In this document: positions 1 to 12,990 of the stretch, piece by piece | Position numbering within the stretch: the stretch's first letter is position 1 | How the letters are laid out: each line of letters begins with the position of its first letter | Assembly: GCA_033439765.1 (NCBI GenBank) | Contig: JAULSN010000005.1 | Location: forward strand, 1,689,001-1,753,000 | Source of the DNA: Lasiosphaeria ovina | Lineage: Eukaryota; Ascomycota; Sordariomycetes; Sordariales; Lasiosphaeriaceae | Direction: 5' to 3' | DNA: 64,000 nucleotides | Notes under the pieces: model-generated | The model's database searches: none | Told to the model about the DNA's origin: nothing | The model's input: only the letters and a program-made list of their open reading frames with translations | Position numbers and translations under genes: made by a program

Positions 1-164
1 AACAAACCCTCAAAAACGGGTCCTAATTAACACAAACATAAACATGAGAAGCAGTCGTCTCGTGGGGTTCTATATGCAAAAGAAAGCAGGAAATGACCAT
101 GTACTTTGCCCTGACAGGCACAATCATACACCTACCAGTGGAACAATATCCAACAAAACAAACC

Positions 165-2882
165 TTACTCCTCTCGCTGGTCTAAAGGCGCATACTCCCC
201 AGAACCGCCGCTCGACGCACCTGCTGAACTCCCACGGCCCATTATTCTAGAGAGCCAGCCGCCGATCCCGCCGCCTGTACGATGGGTTGCTCCGGCCGCA
301 GACCGCGACTTGCGGTCGTCATCGGCATCAGCATCGACATCATCGGGCGGGTCAATATTTAGGCCGGGGATGGCACTGCCGGCACCGAACCGACGGGCTC
401 TGAGATCGAGCGGCGGCACAGGGGAGCCAGACCGTACCAGCGCGTCAGACTCTGCGGCCACCGATGGCGTCCCTGCACCAGCTGGTGTTCCCAGGGCTTT
501 GGTTGAGTCGCCAAAGAGAGCATCCATGTCCTCAAGGCGCACTCCGCAGGTTTCGGGGTATAGGAAATACACTACACCGGTCAGCTTTCGTCGCGGAAAG
601 ACGGGACGAGAAGAAAGGGGGAGAAATGAAACTCACCAACTACAAAGCTAACAGCGCAAAAGAATGCGTGTATAAGGTAGAGGCGCCATGTGATCAGCTC
701 TTGCAGAACCGGTGTCATTTCGCCTACTAGCCAGTTGAAGGCCCAGTTCGTCGCTGTGGAGAGACTGGCGCCCTTGGAGCGGATTTTGAGCGGCAGGATC
801 TCGGGCGGGTAGAGCCACGGGATAGGGCCCCACGAGTAGCCAAACGCGGCGTTGTAAGTCATAACCATGATGACAACCAGAGTCGGTGTGGCCTCAATGC
901 CCAAGTACAAGAAATATGAGATTAGAGACAAGGATATGGCCATGGCCACGGCGCCCGACAGGAGGATCGGCCGCCGGCCCCAGCGGTCGACAATGTACCA
1001 AGGCGGGATGGTGGATAGGAAATACGTGATGCCGTTGATGCCCGCCATCAAGACGGCCGCATGACCCTTCCATCCGGCTGCCTCGAATACCAGTGGCGCA
1101 TAGTACGAGATGACGTTGATGCCATTCAACTGGGCAAGGGCCTGGGCCGACATGGCAATGAAGACGCGCTTACCGTAGCGTTGAAACATATCGGTATAAG
1201 TCCTCTCACCTTCTTGTCGATGCATAAGTACGTTCATTTTGATGTCGCGGAACTCGTCACGGGCGCGCGGATCATGGATATCGCCGCCACCGTAAAGGTT
1301 AGCAATGACGACAATGCCCTCTTCGTCATGATCGTTGTCAAGCAGCCACCTGTGGAATTGCATGTTAGCTTTTGCCACAGAGCAAAAACCAGGAAGGTGT
1401 GGGCTGTACATACCTGGGTGACTCGACAATGATTAGGCTCCCCAGGCCCAGCAAAGCGCCCATCACGCACTGCATGAGCAGAGGGAGGCGCCAGGAGAGA
1501 TTGCTCTCAATATAACCGCAGAAGTAGTCCACCCACACCGAGGTTGTATACCCAATGATGTTCCCCGAGAATTCGATACACGCGAGTTTGCCCCTATTGT
1601 GCGGCGGGGAGATCTCGGATTGATAGACGGGAACGATGGTCGAGAGCATGCCGACTCCTAGACCGGCCGTAATTCTGCCCAGCATCATCATGGGCATACT
1701 GAGGGCAAATGTTTGTAGAGCGCCGCCTACGAAGAAGATACAGGATCCGTAGAGAATGGTTTTTCTTCGTCCGATAATGTCACCTATATGGCCAACCATC
1801 AAAGACGAGACGAAAGCCCCGACTTCAAGGATGGCGACCATGGTCCCAATCTGGAAGTTTGTTGGCTCGTGGAAGTATTCTTTGAAATAGCCACCACTGC
1901 ACAAGTGCCAGGTCAGCTATATCCATAGCTAGATTCTGGAGCAGGTATCTGCAATAATGGAGGCCGCAACAGGGGGGATGGGACGCACGTAATGATGCCC
2001 GACATGACGCCTTGGTCATAGCCGAAGAGAAAGACGCCGAGGGACACGAATATAGATGTGAAATAACTGTAGTTCCTATCAGTATATACAAGGCCAGCAG
2101 GCGGGACGCAGCTGAAGGGGGTCTAACATTAACGGCTTCCCGGTCAAGCCGTGGATGGAGCTCGTACCGCCCGTCATGATGGCGGCGAGGAGGCGCTCAG
2201 CTGCAGGGACGTTTCGAGGGTATACGTCAGGAATGTGAATGCCCTCTTTAGTAACGACGCCAGTGTGCCGAAACGCGGACCTGCTGCGTGAGGGGGAGAG
2301 CGGCTGGCGGTAGCGAACCCGGTTTGTACTGGTTTGGTGGTGATTGCGATGCCTCGGATGGCGCTTGACGACGCCAGCAAGAAGCTCGTCGTCGAGAGTT
2401 TCGGTGAGTCTTTGGCGCAGTGGATCCTCGCCAGCGAGCTGCTCGGAAATATCGCCCGTGTCGGTCCACGAGGAGTCGGATGAACGGCCGTCGTCGGATA
2501 GGGAGAAGCGTAGGTCTTCGTTCAGATGACTAGGCCGATGCGAGGCAAGCAACGAGGCTGACTGTCCGTGGTCGGGGTCGTAATCGTGGCCGTGGCCGTG
2601 GCCGTGACCGTGCCGGCGGTCTCGTAGGGAGCGGAGGGGGATGTTGGAAGGAAAACGGATCGGGGGTGGTGTTGGGGAAGAAATCTTGAAAGAATCGGGG
2701 CTGATGAGCAGCAACCCCGTTCTGCAGCGGCGAATGCACCGAGTCCGAGCCTGGGGTAATAATAGCGGGAGTTGGGCGAGTCTGGCCCGATTCAACTGGT
2801 GCCACGGCGAAGAACATCGGTCAGGTGGGAACAGCTCGGATGGTTTGCAAATTCTCAGCGCAGTGAAGCTTCGCGTGTCCAC
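165..2882 (-). CDS. MFS sugar transporter with long N-terminal tail
   Basis: Proton-coupled or facilitative sugar porter of the major facilitator superfamily, expected in the plasma membrane. Five exons join in frame: 2882-2128, 2075-1989, 1896-1414, 1349-637 and 571-165 (814 codons plus stop), all with GT-AG introns of 52-92 nt. Family signatures are visible: FGYDQGVMSG in the first membrane segment, GDIIGRRK in the loop after TM2, QLNGINVISYYAP in the second half, WYIVDRWGRR, and PETCGVRLEDMD after the last membrane span. The substrate cannot be read from the sequence. The first about 250 residues are hydrophilic and contain an HGHGHGHGHD stretch; the family usually starts close to TM1. An internal ATG at 2177 (MTGGTSSIHG) would give a more typical protein of about 580 residues, so the start is uncertain. 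The C-tail is Gly/Ser rich. Family assignment is sure; the N-terminus is not. Confidence 0.88.
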
Positions 2883-5800
2883 TTGGGTTTGCGGCGTCGG
2901 TCAAAGAAGGCTCAGTTGGCAGCTTCCATTCACAAGGATGCGAACGTGGTGGCGGCGGCACCTTAACGACCCCCCCAAGCCGCGCCAACTGCAGTCATGG
3001 CTGCGGGGCCCCTGTCCCGAAAAGGTGCCACCCCACCCCTGCGCGCTGACGTCTCAAACTGGGGCCCCATTTTATTCAGCCAGCACAAGCTACAACAGCC
3101 TACCAAGCAGCTGCCTGTTTCCTGGCTCTCTGCTATAAATCATGAAAATCACTGCGAATCACTACTAAACTCGGCAAGACGGCACTGATATCGGGTCATC
3201 TGCGAAATCACCCACACGCACGAAAATAGGGGTTCGCTTTCTTTCAGGGCTTGTATCGGTTGGCTGCTTGTGTTGCTGAGGGTTCTGCAACCAACCATCA
3301 CAAGGCTGGAAAAGCGGGTTCTCTTTCAGCCCGGATCCATCGTGACTGAGTCAACAGCCGAGTTGACGGCCACCAGACCTCTTCAGAATACAGATACTAC
3401 CATCATAAACATGTCGAAATCAACACTGTACAGTGCAAGGTATAGATGCGAAAGAGTCTCTCCTTTCAAGGGGTGAGAACGGCGACCACAACAAAAATAT
3501 CCACTACAACCGACGACGGGATGTCTTTGGGGTCTGTGGCGTTCACGATGAATGCGGCGCGAGGCTGTCAGGGACATGGATCGGGGTGCATAAAATTCGG
3601 CTGTGGCACGACCGACATGTCAAGTCCCGATCGACTCGGTGCTCCGATTGCCTCCCCCACGAAACCCCCCTCACGTGGCGTCTTGGTGTCTTGCTCAAGA
3701 GCACCCCTCGACCATCATCTCGGTAGCCGAGACATGTTTACCAAACCGGAAAGGCGAAGGCATCTTTTCTGCGTCTTTCTTCGCATGTTTCAATTACCAA
3801 TGTTGGGTCGAAGTCGAGGCCGAGGTCGAGGTCGAGGTCGTCTCACGTCACCCCACCCCATCCCCAACCGATTACATACGAAGTTTTCAGAAGGGAACGG
3901 CGGTTTGACATCACCGCATCTGGGCATCTCCTCACTGCGGAATACTTCGAGTGGTTTCTAAAACGCACTAACTGCCTTAGTACTTAACTACCCATTGTTT
4001 CCGCAACTGTGGACCGTTGGATGGCTTGCCAAACCTGAAATCTTACGGCAGACGGAAGATACGGATAGCTCCGACTGCGCCGCCATCAGCTTCTGAGCCA
4101 ACACCGGGCACTGTCGTTAACATCGTTAACATCCATCAAACCAGCCCTCACATGGCTCAGTCTCTAGGTTCACTTAGTACACGTGTGCATGCGTATGGAC
4201 GTGCATAGGTATTTATAAATAACAAAGCAGCTGCGCCATCGATCAAAGCGGAACCGTTGCTGTCCGGAGAGCCGCCACAATTTGGACGCACACCATCTTC
4301 CCACGCACTGCCACAGGCTGTCCTGGCTCGTTAGCTTGCCGAGCATTGAAACGGCTCTCTCTCTCATCATTCGCAAACAATTTGTTTCAACTCAATCCCA
4401 TGGGTTGAGCAACCGTGTCCGTTGTGCCGCTCCCTTGCATCAGCCATCAACCCGCCCACTATGGTAGATTCATGCACAAGTGCCGTTCTGCGCTGGGCAA
4501 CGTGGAACATCCCGGCGGAACAATACTAAGCATGAATCGATCCCCAGAGGGCCGAGAGGCTTTCGGCCGCGTGCCGCTACGAATCAGCTGCCTTCTACAC
4601 GCGGAGCAGCAAGACACGCGTGCTGGAAAGGCCTTGACACTGGCCGCAGGGTCCCAGGCCTGGGTCGGGCGTTGGTTACATTTCTCGACCGCTTCACGAA
4701 CGGCAACCAGGTTGAAATGGGGACGGATTGCATGCGCGGACCCGGACCGGAATAACTACTCCGGCTCTCGACAGTGTTTATTTATTCCTTGCCAAAGCAC
4801 GACAAGTGCGAAGTACCGTATTCACCTTACCTTCGGCCTAGGCAGCACGCTTGATTCGCCCGCGAACCGACTTGCCTATCACGTACAGTATATTGTGCTG
4901 TGAACCGGGTGGAATTGAAGGAGGTTGTAGTGGCCGCAGAAGCTGGTGCCTCAGGACCAACAATCCATGGAGGCCAATCAAGGGGCCACCACGGTAAAGC
5001 TATTAATCTCACTCCATAGCTTACAAAGGTCGACGAAGCGAATCCATGGTTACGCCACGTTACAGGTCTAAAAAGGTAGCTTATTGTTTTGGGGCATATA
5101 GAGTCCGACGGGCGAGTCATTATTTTCTTTGGACCGATCGCTGTATTCCAAGCGCGGGCCAAGACGAGGAGATCAAATGGAAGAGGTGTTTGAAATTCAG
5201 ATCTCACTTGGCACGTTCTGCGGGGGGGTAGGCGGGGACGGGCGGGCGGCGTTCTGTCTCTCTCCCGCTTCTGACGGCCTGATGCAGTGATGCGATGCAG
5301 GATTCTTCGCCTTGCATGCAAGTCACAGCTTTAGCTCCGGCCACACCTGAGCTGCGGCTTGGAAGGGGAGTGGTCGACTGCAGGTGGCTTGGATGTACAG
5401 TACTGTGCGGTCGGCGTCCGGGGTCGGGTTGGAGAGCACCGGTGCTGCACACTCTTTATTTGGGGCCAAAGGCAATCAATGGAGGTGTGAGAGGAGAGAG
5501 AGCTATGGGCGTCCAGCTCATCATGCATGAACGTCGCAGATTGCCTTCTTGATTAGGTACCAAGATACCCCGAGCTTCCCATCCGGTGTTTTCAGAGGAA
5601 TCGGTCTGGCTACCTTACCTACCCCGCGAGCATGTTGCCGATTGCTATGCTTTCTGCTTCGATTTGACTTTATAGTTGCCGGCAACCAACGTCGCATTCC
5701 AGAGGGCGTGGAATTTGAAGCCACGTCTGACACCCATCACGCCGCGCCGTGCCCGTCGCCCAACACCTTTGGAATTACACACTGGGACACCACTGGCACA

Positions 5801-6657
5801 TACGTTATCCGGCCTGTGGTTCTGTATGACTGCCGAAGTCCATGCGCTGCCTTCGCTGTTTCTGGCGCGAGTACAACACAACTTGAGTGAGCCGGCGAGC
5901 ATCTCCGGGCCGAAATCGATCGCGAGAGTCCAGTCTCATCAGAACCCCATTCTCGTCATTTCGGAAAGGGCTGGACTTGTCCACAGCATCGGCCAATCGC
6001 GAGGCTGGGAGGGGTGTGTGGGTCCCGCAGCCTGCCAGCAAAACGGGGCCCCTCGCTGGGGCGGTTTCCTGTTCCTTGCTTGGTGTGGCAGTTCACACCC
6101 CAGCCTGCAATCCCAAGCATCGAGTTTTATATTACAGAGTCCCAGCCGACCCATTCTGTCTTCCCATCTCTCGGTCACCATAGCAATACCTAAGCACCAC
6201 GCTCCCCACCGCGAAAAGACACCAACCTCGTCTCTCGCCAACGCAAAACTGGATCGCATGTGCCTCGCTACATACGAAAGCACCAATTGAGCAACACTGG
6301 AGAAAATTGGCGCGGAGGAAACGAAACCAATTGATCGAATCCGCAAAAGGGAGCTTGGGGGGGCTATTTCGGCCGTCACGCGTGAAAAGTTTCCGGCCGA
6401 GTCGCAACACAATCGATCCTCTGCATACGCCGCGCAACGCGGATGTCGCGCACAAATCACAGGAGAATTAAAAGAAAGAGGTTGTAGTCGACGAGAGAAG
6501 GCAGGGGGGCGAAAATTGGAAATTCGAGGTGGTAGGCGACGCCGATTGGAGAGAGTTTTACACAAGACGACGCCGTCTCGTCTCTTGTTCGCTTCGGGCC
6601 ATCCCTCGATCGACAAAGTCGACCCACAGCGCTCAGGCGCCACGTCGCAAAATCACA
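2883..6657. other. Intergenic DNA, no gene recognised
   Basis: This stretch separates the divergently oriented transporter and Chs7-family genes, so it must contain both promoters. Reading frames in it are short, overlap on both strands and resemble no family I know. A small GAGGTC-type tandem run lies at about 3806-3840. No transposon ends or RNA gene were seen. Confidence 0.6.
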
Positions 6658-7899
6658 ATGGGGTCAACACAGTTTGGGAATTTCGATGTGAGCAAAGCGC
6701 GCTTCGATCCGAAGTCTGGCAATTAGGTTTTGCGCGAATTGGGGGGTTTAGACGCTGACCAGTCGCGCTGCAACAGAACTTCTGTCGAGATTCGACGCTT
6801 CCAGTCTGCAATGTACGTGCACCCACGTCCCTAACCGGAGCAAGCCTCTGTCGCACCGTATTTTTGGTACCTTGCAGTTACTGACTCTTCTGCAGGTGCT
6901 ATCGGACTTCCATAACCAGACGGGGCCATGGGGGGGCTGCGAGTTGACTGGAATTCCGCTATCAGACGGAAGGTTCCTGGGAAATCTAGGTGGGTGACCA
7001 CCTCAATGCTGGCGGCATGTCCGCACGCTTTAGGCAAGGGTTTACTGACCATCTGCAGGCTCCATCTTGTTGTCGGGTATTGCAATTGCCACCAGCATCT
7101 TCCTGCTTTTGCGGTCCGAGAGAAAAAGAGCAGCTGTCGGACGGAGGTGAGCAAACTCGAAAATCCTCGTCTGATGATTGGCGGGCTAACAAGCGCAAAA
7201 GGGAGATGCAAGCATTTCTCGCTGGCTACATCGTAATCTCGATATGTGAAATCTTTACCATCGGAGAATTCCCCTTGAGCAACAGGGTGCGAATTGTGAG
7301 TATATGGCAGGACGTGGCACAGAAAATCGTATATGTGCTGACCTGGTTGGCAGGCTTTCTCCGGCATCCATATTGGATTCATCATTGCGACAACATGGAT
7401 CCTATTGCTCAACGCAGTGATAGGGTATCAACTAGTCGACGACGGAACGCCACTCTCTATGGGGATCTTGCTCGCCACGGCAGCTGCGCTACTCATCGGA
7501 ACTGGCTACATCGCTCTGGACACGGGGTTTCAATGGACGGGATACTGGGGTTCCAGTTACCAGCTGCCGAACCGGAACATAGCGCTCTATGTGCTGTACC
7601 AGCTTGCGCCACTGGTATTCATCGTCGGCTTCTTCGTGCTTGAGACGATTCTGGTTCTCAGGGTCCTCAGAGAGACGATGCCCATGGTTTACCTGGCTGG
7701 AGCTGCCGTCCTTTTCGCGCTGGGCCAGATCTTCACTTACGTCGTCAGCCCCCACATCTGCACCGGCACGGTGGGAAAGATTGACGGTTCGCTATTCGAG
7801 ACGCTATTCACGCTTTTGTCAGTCGTGACAATCTGGTTCTTTTGGTCCAGCATTACCGAGGACGATTGGCCGATGCCAGTCGGCAACACGTTCCCATGA
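6658..7899 (+). CDS. Chs7/Chs3p-family membrane chaperone (short paralogue)
   Basis: Member of the fungal Chs7 family, ER membrane proteins that help export chitin synthase; often annotated as 'chitin synthase III catalytic subunit' although it is not an enzyme. Six exons join in frame: 6658-6687, 6777-6812, 6896-6989, 7059-7146, 7202-7295 and 7354-7899, giving 295 aa. After the start come FCRDSTLPVCN, PWGGCELTGIPL, then about seven hydrophobic segments. The family signature YQLVDDGTPLS follows TM4, and WSSITEDDW sits near the C-terminus where Chs7 has WDSITKED. Exons 1 and 2 are only 30 and 36 nt and would be missed by simple gene finders. The length is below the roughly 330 residues of true Chs7, and the N-terminus matches the shorter paralogue type, so a chaperone role for a particular chitin synthase is inferred only. 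Confidence 0.85.
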
Positions 7900-9100
7900 A
7901 CCCTATGATACCCTCATTTGACACGTTGTCAATAAAAACCGGAGTTTAGGTGCTTGCTTTATAACCATCATATTCACACAAACGACATTCAGATTTAGTT
8001 TGCGGCGCAGAGCCACACACACTCAGCTCCAGAACCTAAGCGACAGAAACAAACAAAAAAACAATGGAATCAACATCGATAACGAAATACGATATACGGC
8101 ATCATTTTTTCTAGTTCGCGGCTGCAACGAGCACGGCTGGATTGTTTGAGATGCATCAATCCAACTTGTACAAGCCCGGAGAGAGACTCAGATCTTTGGA
8201 CGAGCTTTTTTTTTTTTTGGACAATTCTGATCGAAACGGAATTGGCTTTTGACATGGGGAATGTATGGAGAAGGGGTGATGGAGAGCAAAGCGATTACGC
8301 GTTTGCGCAAGAGGGGAGGCGAGTGGATGTGGCAAATACCACACAGCCTTTGGAATTGCGGCCGGCCCCCGTACTGGGCGGGCCATGGCGGCTGCATATG
8401 TTGGGCGGTACCGTGTGTGATTTGTTTTAGAGAATATGGCTTCGAGTATACCCTTCGACAGACAGTGGATGCGACAGTAATGAGAGAGATAATTGTCAGG
8501 CTTATACGCCCTCGACTAGGTCCATATATCCCTTTGACATCTGTGATTCTGAAGTGATGATTTTTCCTGCTTCGTTGAATGGAGAGACAACACAACATGA
8601 CTGAGAGCGCAAGCAACACGGATTATCATTGGTTCCTGTTTACCTATGTATACACGCCCGCACTCGGTTTCCAAGAAGGGAGTGCTAGACTTGGCTGAAA
8701 GTTCCCAACAGCTAACTAAACCAAAGCATTCACTGTTAAGAAAAGGGGTTTCCTGTTTTTTTCCTCCAAGCCTCGTTTTCGCTAGTATTTTCCCCCCTGT
8801 GCTTTCCTTTCCAGCCGGCACTACCGGGTGCCATGTACTTCATTTTCATTACATATCCCCGTTTCTCTTCACGTGCTTGCTTCGGTGCTGCAACAACAAC
8901 GACGGAGATACATCTAGCAGACCAAACTCTCCCGCATGGCCCTCCCAAAAAGACCAAGAGCAATCGGTTGCCCCGACGAGGACAGCAACAGATTGTGGAC
9001 ACGAAATGACAGGAGATAGATGACCAGACAGATATAGCAGAGTCGTAACGTCGCAGGGGAGAAATCAGTCCAGTCCAGACTGCCCCCGTTCCTAGGCTGC
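7900..9100. other. Convergent 3' intergenic region
   Basis: Lies between the tail-to-tail ends of the Chs7-family and b561 genes. An AATAAA signal occurs just after the first stop (around 7931). A T-run lies at about 8208-8217. No reading frame here resembles a known protein. Confidence 0.5.
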
Positions 9101-9949
9101 CTATTGAGTATGATGGCGCTGGATGCCGAGCTTCTTGAGCTGGATCCTCGGGAAGGTGCCGATGAGGATGAGGGCGACGGCCAGGAGGATGGACCACAGC
9201 TTGATCTTGAGGATGCCCTTGTTGTAGGGGGTGGCGGCGGCGGCGGCGACGGTGGCGAGCACGAGCAGGAAGAGCGTGTAGCCCGTGTAGCGGTGGTACT
9301 TCCACAGGGCCTTGGCGGCGTCGACGCCGCCGAGGACCGCCGGGAACGCCCACATGAGCAGGCCGAAGACGTATTGGGCCAGCAGCAGCGCGGCCGTGAC
9401 GGCGCCCAGCCAGCCGTGCGCGCTGTGCAGGTGCACGCCGTGGCTGACGACCTTGTTGGTCTCGATGACGCTGATGCCGGCCGCGAACAGCAGGAACGAC
9501 AACAGCTGCAGCACGGCATGGCCGCGTTGGCCCAGCAGCTTTGTTTCGGGCTGGTCCGTTGGCTGGAGGAGCAGGATCGCCTGCGACAGCGTGAACACGC
9601 CCAGCGACTGCAGCAGCGGGTGCGGCGACACCAGCTTCATGGTCGGGTGCGTGAACACGCCCGCCCAGATCACCACCAGCAGCAGCAAGTTGCCGATCTG
9701 GGCAATCCAGCCGGTTCCTTTAGGTGGAGAAGCGGTTAGTTACACATACACACACACACGCACACACACACGGGTTTGGGATGATGATGGAGGAAGACTC
9801 TTACCGAGCCAGAGATTGTTAATCATTGGTGCGTTGGGCTTCTGAATAGCGTCGCCTGGGCCTCCAAGTAGCGGTTCGCTCTCGGTGGGAGGAATAGCAT
9901 CGAGGCCATCCGACGTAGGCGCCGGTTCTGCTGCTGCCACGGAAGCCAT
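9101..9949 (-). CDS. Cytochrome b561-domain membrane protein
   Basis: Predicted transmembrane haem-b protein of the cytochrome b561 family (electron transfer across a membrane, often from ascorbate or to ferric iron). Two exons, 9949-9805 and 9717-9101, encode 253 aa. The first about 45 residues are soluble (Ala/Pro/Glu rich); then six hydrophobic segments follow. Candidate haem-ligand histidines appear in the expected order: SPHPLLQSLG, QRGHAVLQ, HSAHGWLGA and KYHRYTGY. The start ATG at 9949 is the only one ahead of the splice donor that keeps the frame. The single 87-nt intron contains a CA/TG microsatellite (about 9741-9771 on the + strand). The electron donor and acceptor, and the membrane used, cannot be told from sequence. 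Confidence 0.87.
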
Positions 9950-11367
9950 GTTTTTTTTAAGTCTCAAGCCTCTCGGTTCAAGCTTTTTGGGGCTGTTGTC
10001 AAGGTTAAAGGTTTCCTTGGGCCTCGATGGTTCAATCAATGGGAGGCTGATTCTTTGCTCCTTTAGATTCTCGAAGAGAACCCTAAATATTTATAGTATG
10101 AAGATAGAAATAAGGTCGGGAATTAGCCTACACTGGAGGTGAGGAGGTGGGGGGAAAGAGGGCGGAAGGCCGGGTGTTGATGTCAACCCCAGGATCTAAG
10201 AGCCAAGGTCGATCGGGATGCGGGCAGCTGCCGGGTTTCGGGTGCCGAACAGCGTCACAGGGTATTCGCTACCTACAAACCATCGGCAGGATGGCCGAAC
10301 ACGTCCAGCCAGGGTATTATAAATCGGTCGGTATGTAGTTAAGGTCGCTGCTATAGTGTACGTAATGAAGGCAACTTGAACGCAACACCATCGAATGTTC
10401 ATTCGGCCTAAGTCAGGTAGGTACCCGTCTCGCTTTCGCGGAGGTTTCGCTTTCTGGGCACGGTGCAACGCAACTCCTCTTGCGCTGCACTGCACTGCAT
10501 TAGACACCTACAGAGTTCGCTGCGGTCATATCCGTACTGTACATGATGCCAAACAAGCCCCCGAAGTTGGAACTCGTATACATGCACGCGTCCTCGCCGG
10601 CCCCAGACGACTCAGGAATTGCGTGGCCCAGCCGGTCGATGACGGAAGCTGGAACGGCCACGCCAAGGAAGCTTCTTCGTCTGAACTGAAGCCCCGCTCC
10701 AGCGAATAGAGTCTCTCGAATTACCATTCCCCGGTTTTGCGGGTCAGTTCGCCCCGAATCACTAGCCCTCCACGAACAGGAGGCTTGCTTAGCTAATAAG
10801 GCATGTTACCAATCCCTAACTTATAGCAGCCGAGGCAGCCACTCACAGGCCATCATCCCCCCATCTTATCAGTTTGAACAGCCCCTCATGTTCAGTCAGA
10901 TGGAAGAGCACAACTTCGCCCCACCAACCGACAGCTGCCTGCCAATGCGGCGTTCTCATCTCAAACTTAGTGGCATCTTGCACGTTGGCAGTGGACACCC
11001 CGTCGAACCCCCAGATGCAAACATGCTCTCTTGCCCATTGGCGTGCATAATTGGCCTGCATCCGCCCATGGAGCGAGACGAGCGACGTCGGACCCGCCCG
11101 ACGTCTGGCGAGTGAGGGTGTCGCGGATGATGGAATGCTAATGCTGCTACACCTTTGCCATGTTAAGAGACACTCTCCCAACCCGTTTGCTGTGCCTCCC
11201 ATGTCATCATTCCCTCATCGCTTGAAAATAAAATTTTAGGCTCGTGACAGCTTCTCTTTCCGTTTCTCACCTCACACCTGCAACCCATCAAGTGCCAGTG
11301 ACCATCCCGGGATATATACACGTCGGATTCCGCCCTTAGGCCTAGTGACTCAACTTGCTCAACCATC
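9950..11367. other. Promoter-bearing intergenic region
   Basis: Divergent spacer between the b561 gene and allantoicase, so both promoters should be here. A TATA-like sequence (atatata) lies about 50 bp before the allantoicase start, near 11315. Frames on both strands are short and unrecognised. Confidence 0.5.
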
Positions 11368-12515
11368 ATGGCTGAAATCGACTGCGGCTACGCTCTGGAG
11401 GCCGTCGAGGCAACTTCAGTCGCCTCGGGGGACATTGACAAGACCTTCCGCTCAAGCTGCATTGGTACGTTGTTCCTTCGGTAGGAAGCCCGCAGACATG
11501 AAACTATACTGACGGCGTCTTTTCGAGCACAGACTTGGTCTCTGCAGCGCTTGGTGGCAAGATTCTCGGCTTCTCGGACGAGTGGTTCGCCGAGGCCGCG
11601 AACCTCCTCAACCCTGCCGCGCCCATCCGGCTGCCCGGCAAGATGGTTTACACGGGCGCGTGGTACGACGGCTGGGAGACGCGGCGTCACAACACGGCCC
11701 CGTTCGACTGGGTCGTGGTGCGGCTCGGCGTGGCCTCGGGCACCGTCGAGGGCGTCGAGGTCGACACGGCCTTCTTCTCGGGCAACCACGCGCCCGCCAT
11801 CTCGGTCGAGGGCTGCTTCAGCCAGAACGACGACGAGGTGCTCTCGTGGCAGGGCGGCCGCGGCGGCTGGGAGCCCGTGCTGGACATCAGGGAGTGCGGG
11901 CCCTCGCAGCGCTTCGCCTGGAAGCTCGCCACCGCGGCCACTGAGAAGAAGAAGCAGTACACGCACGTCCGCCTCAACATGTACCCCGACGGCGGCATCG
12001 CGCGGTTCCGCCTCTTCGGCCACGCCGTGCCCGTGTTCCCCGACGACGCCGGCGCCGTGTTCGACCTGGCCGCGGCGCAGAACGGCGGCGTCGCCGTCTC
12101 GTGCAGCGACCAGCACTTTGGCACCAAGGACAACCTGCTGCTGCCGGGCCGCGGCAAGGACATGGGCGACGGCTGGGAGACGGCGCGGTCGCGCGGCAAG
12201 GGCCACGTCGACTGGGCCATCGTGCGCCTGGGCGCCCCGGGCTACCTGCAGAACTTCGTCGTCGACACGGCCCACTTCCGCGGCAACTTCCCGCAGCAGG
12301 TCAGGCTCGAGGCCGTCGAGTGGAGGGGCGGCGGCGAGCCCGGGCCAGACGCCCCCGGCTGGACCGCCGTCGCCGAGCCCATCAAGTGCAAGCCCGACCA
12401 CGAGCACCCGGCCGACAGCTCGGTGACCGACAGGCCGTTTACCCACGTCAAGCTCACCATCGTGCCCGACGGCGGCGTCAAGCGGCTGCGCGTCTTTGCC
12501 AAGAGGGCCGTCTGA
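11368..12515 (+). CDS. DAL2: Allantoicase
   Basis: Allantoicase (allantoate amidinohydrolase) splits allantoate into ureidoglycolate and urea in purine degradation, allowing growth on purines as a nitrogen source. Two exons, 11368-11464 and 11533-12515, encode 359 aa, about the usual length. The protein has the two tandem allantoicase (discoidin-like) repeats. In the first half: YDGWETRRHN, FDWVVVRLG, VDTAFFSGNHAP, HVRLNMYPDGGIARFRLFG. In the second: GDGWETARSRGKGHVDWAIVRLG, VDTAHFRGNFP, HVKLTIVPDGGVKRLRVF. Both copies look complete, so the enzyme is probably active. The exon is very GC-rich, which opens long frames on the other strand; these are artefacts. No nitrogen-regulatory neighbours were seen. 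The symbol follows the yeast orthologue. Confidence 0.95.
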
Positions 12516-12910
12516 CAACGGACGGACGGGTGCATGTCTAGGAAGACCGACTAAAGAAAGAAAAAAAGATGTGGGGCTTACCGTGCTATTTGATGTGTAG
12601 TCAGTGTAGTGTAGCAGTGTATTGGCAAGCAACAAGACGATGCATAATCCCCACGGTGGCGATATTCCCCGTTCCCCCTCGTGAAAGTGAATATGTGGTG
12701 GCCATGACTTGCTGCGCGTTGGAAATGTCCTCGTATGTTACAGATACGTGCCTGCCTGGCCGCGCAACCTGCAGCAGCTGTCAAGAGGCGGTTGCCGACT
12801 ACGCTTAACCGCGGGACGTGGTAGAATAAACAGCCTCGAAGCGAGAGCTGCTGCGGTTCGGTTCGGTTGTTCGATGCGGGTGGAGGTGGGTGGGTAGCAG
12901 CTTGGTCGAG

Positions 12911-12990
12911 TTTGTCTGTCTGTCTGTCCGTCTGTCCGTCTGTCCGTCTGTCCGTCTGTCCGTCTGTCCGTCTGTCTGTCTGTCTGTCTG
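12911..12990. repeat. GTCT/GTCC tetranucleotide microsatellite
   Basis: About 20 uninterrupted tetramers alternating between GTCT and GTCC lie in the 3' flank of allantoicase. The array is open in frames on both strands but is not coding. Confidence 0.9.

Noticed and set aside
2530..2817. Alternative N-terminus of the transporter in another frame (MFFAVAPVESG...)
   Set aside because: It cannot reach the TM1 exon without a frameshift, whereas the frame from 2882 splices cleanly.
9104..9739. 211-codon plus-strand frame
   Set aside because: Antisense shadow of the b561 gene, dominated by Gly/Glu/Gln runs.
11388..12635. 415-codon frame antisense to allantoicase
   Set aside because: Created by high GC at third positions of the real gene; sequence is low-complexity Arg/Ala/Val/Asp without any family resemblance.
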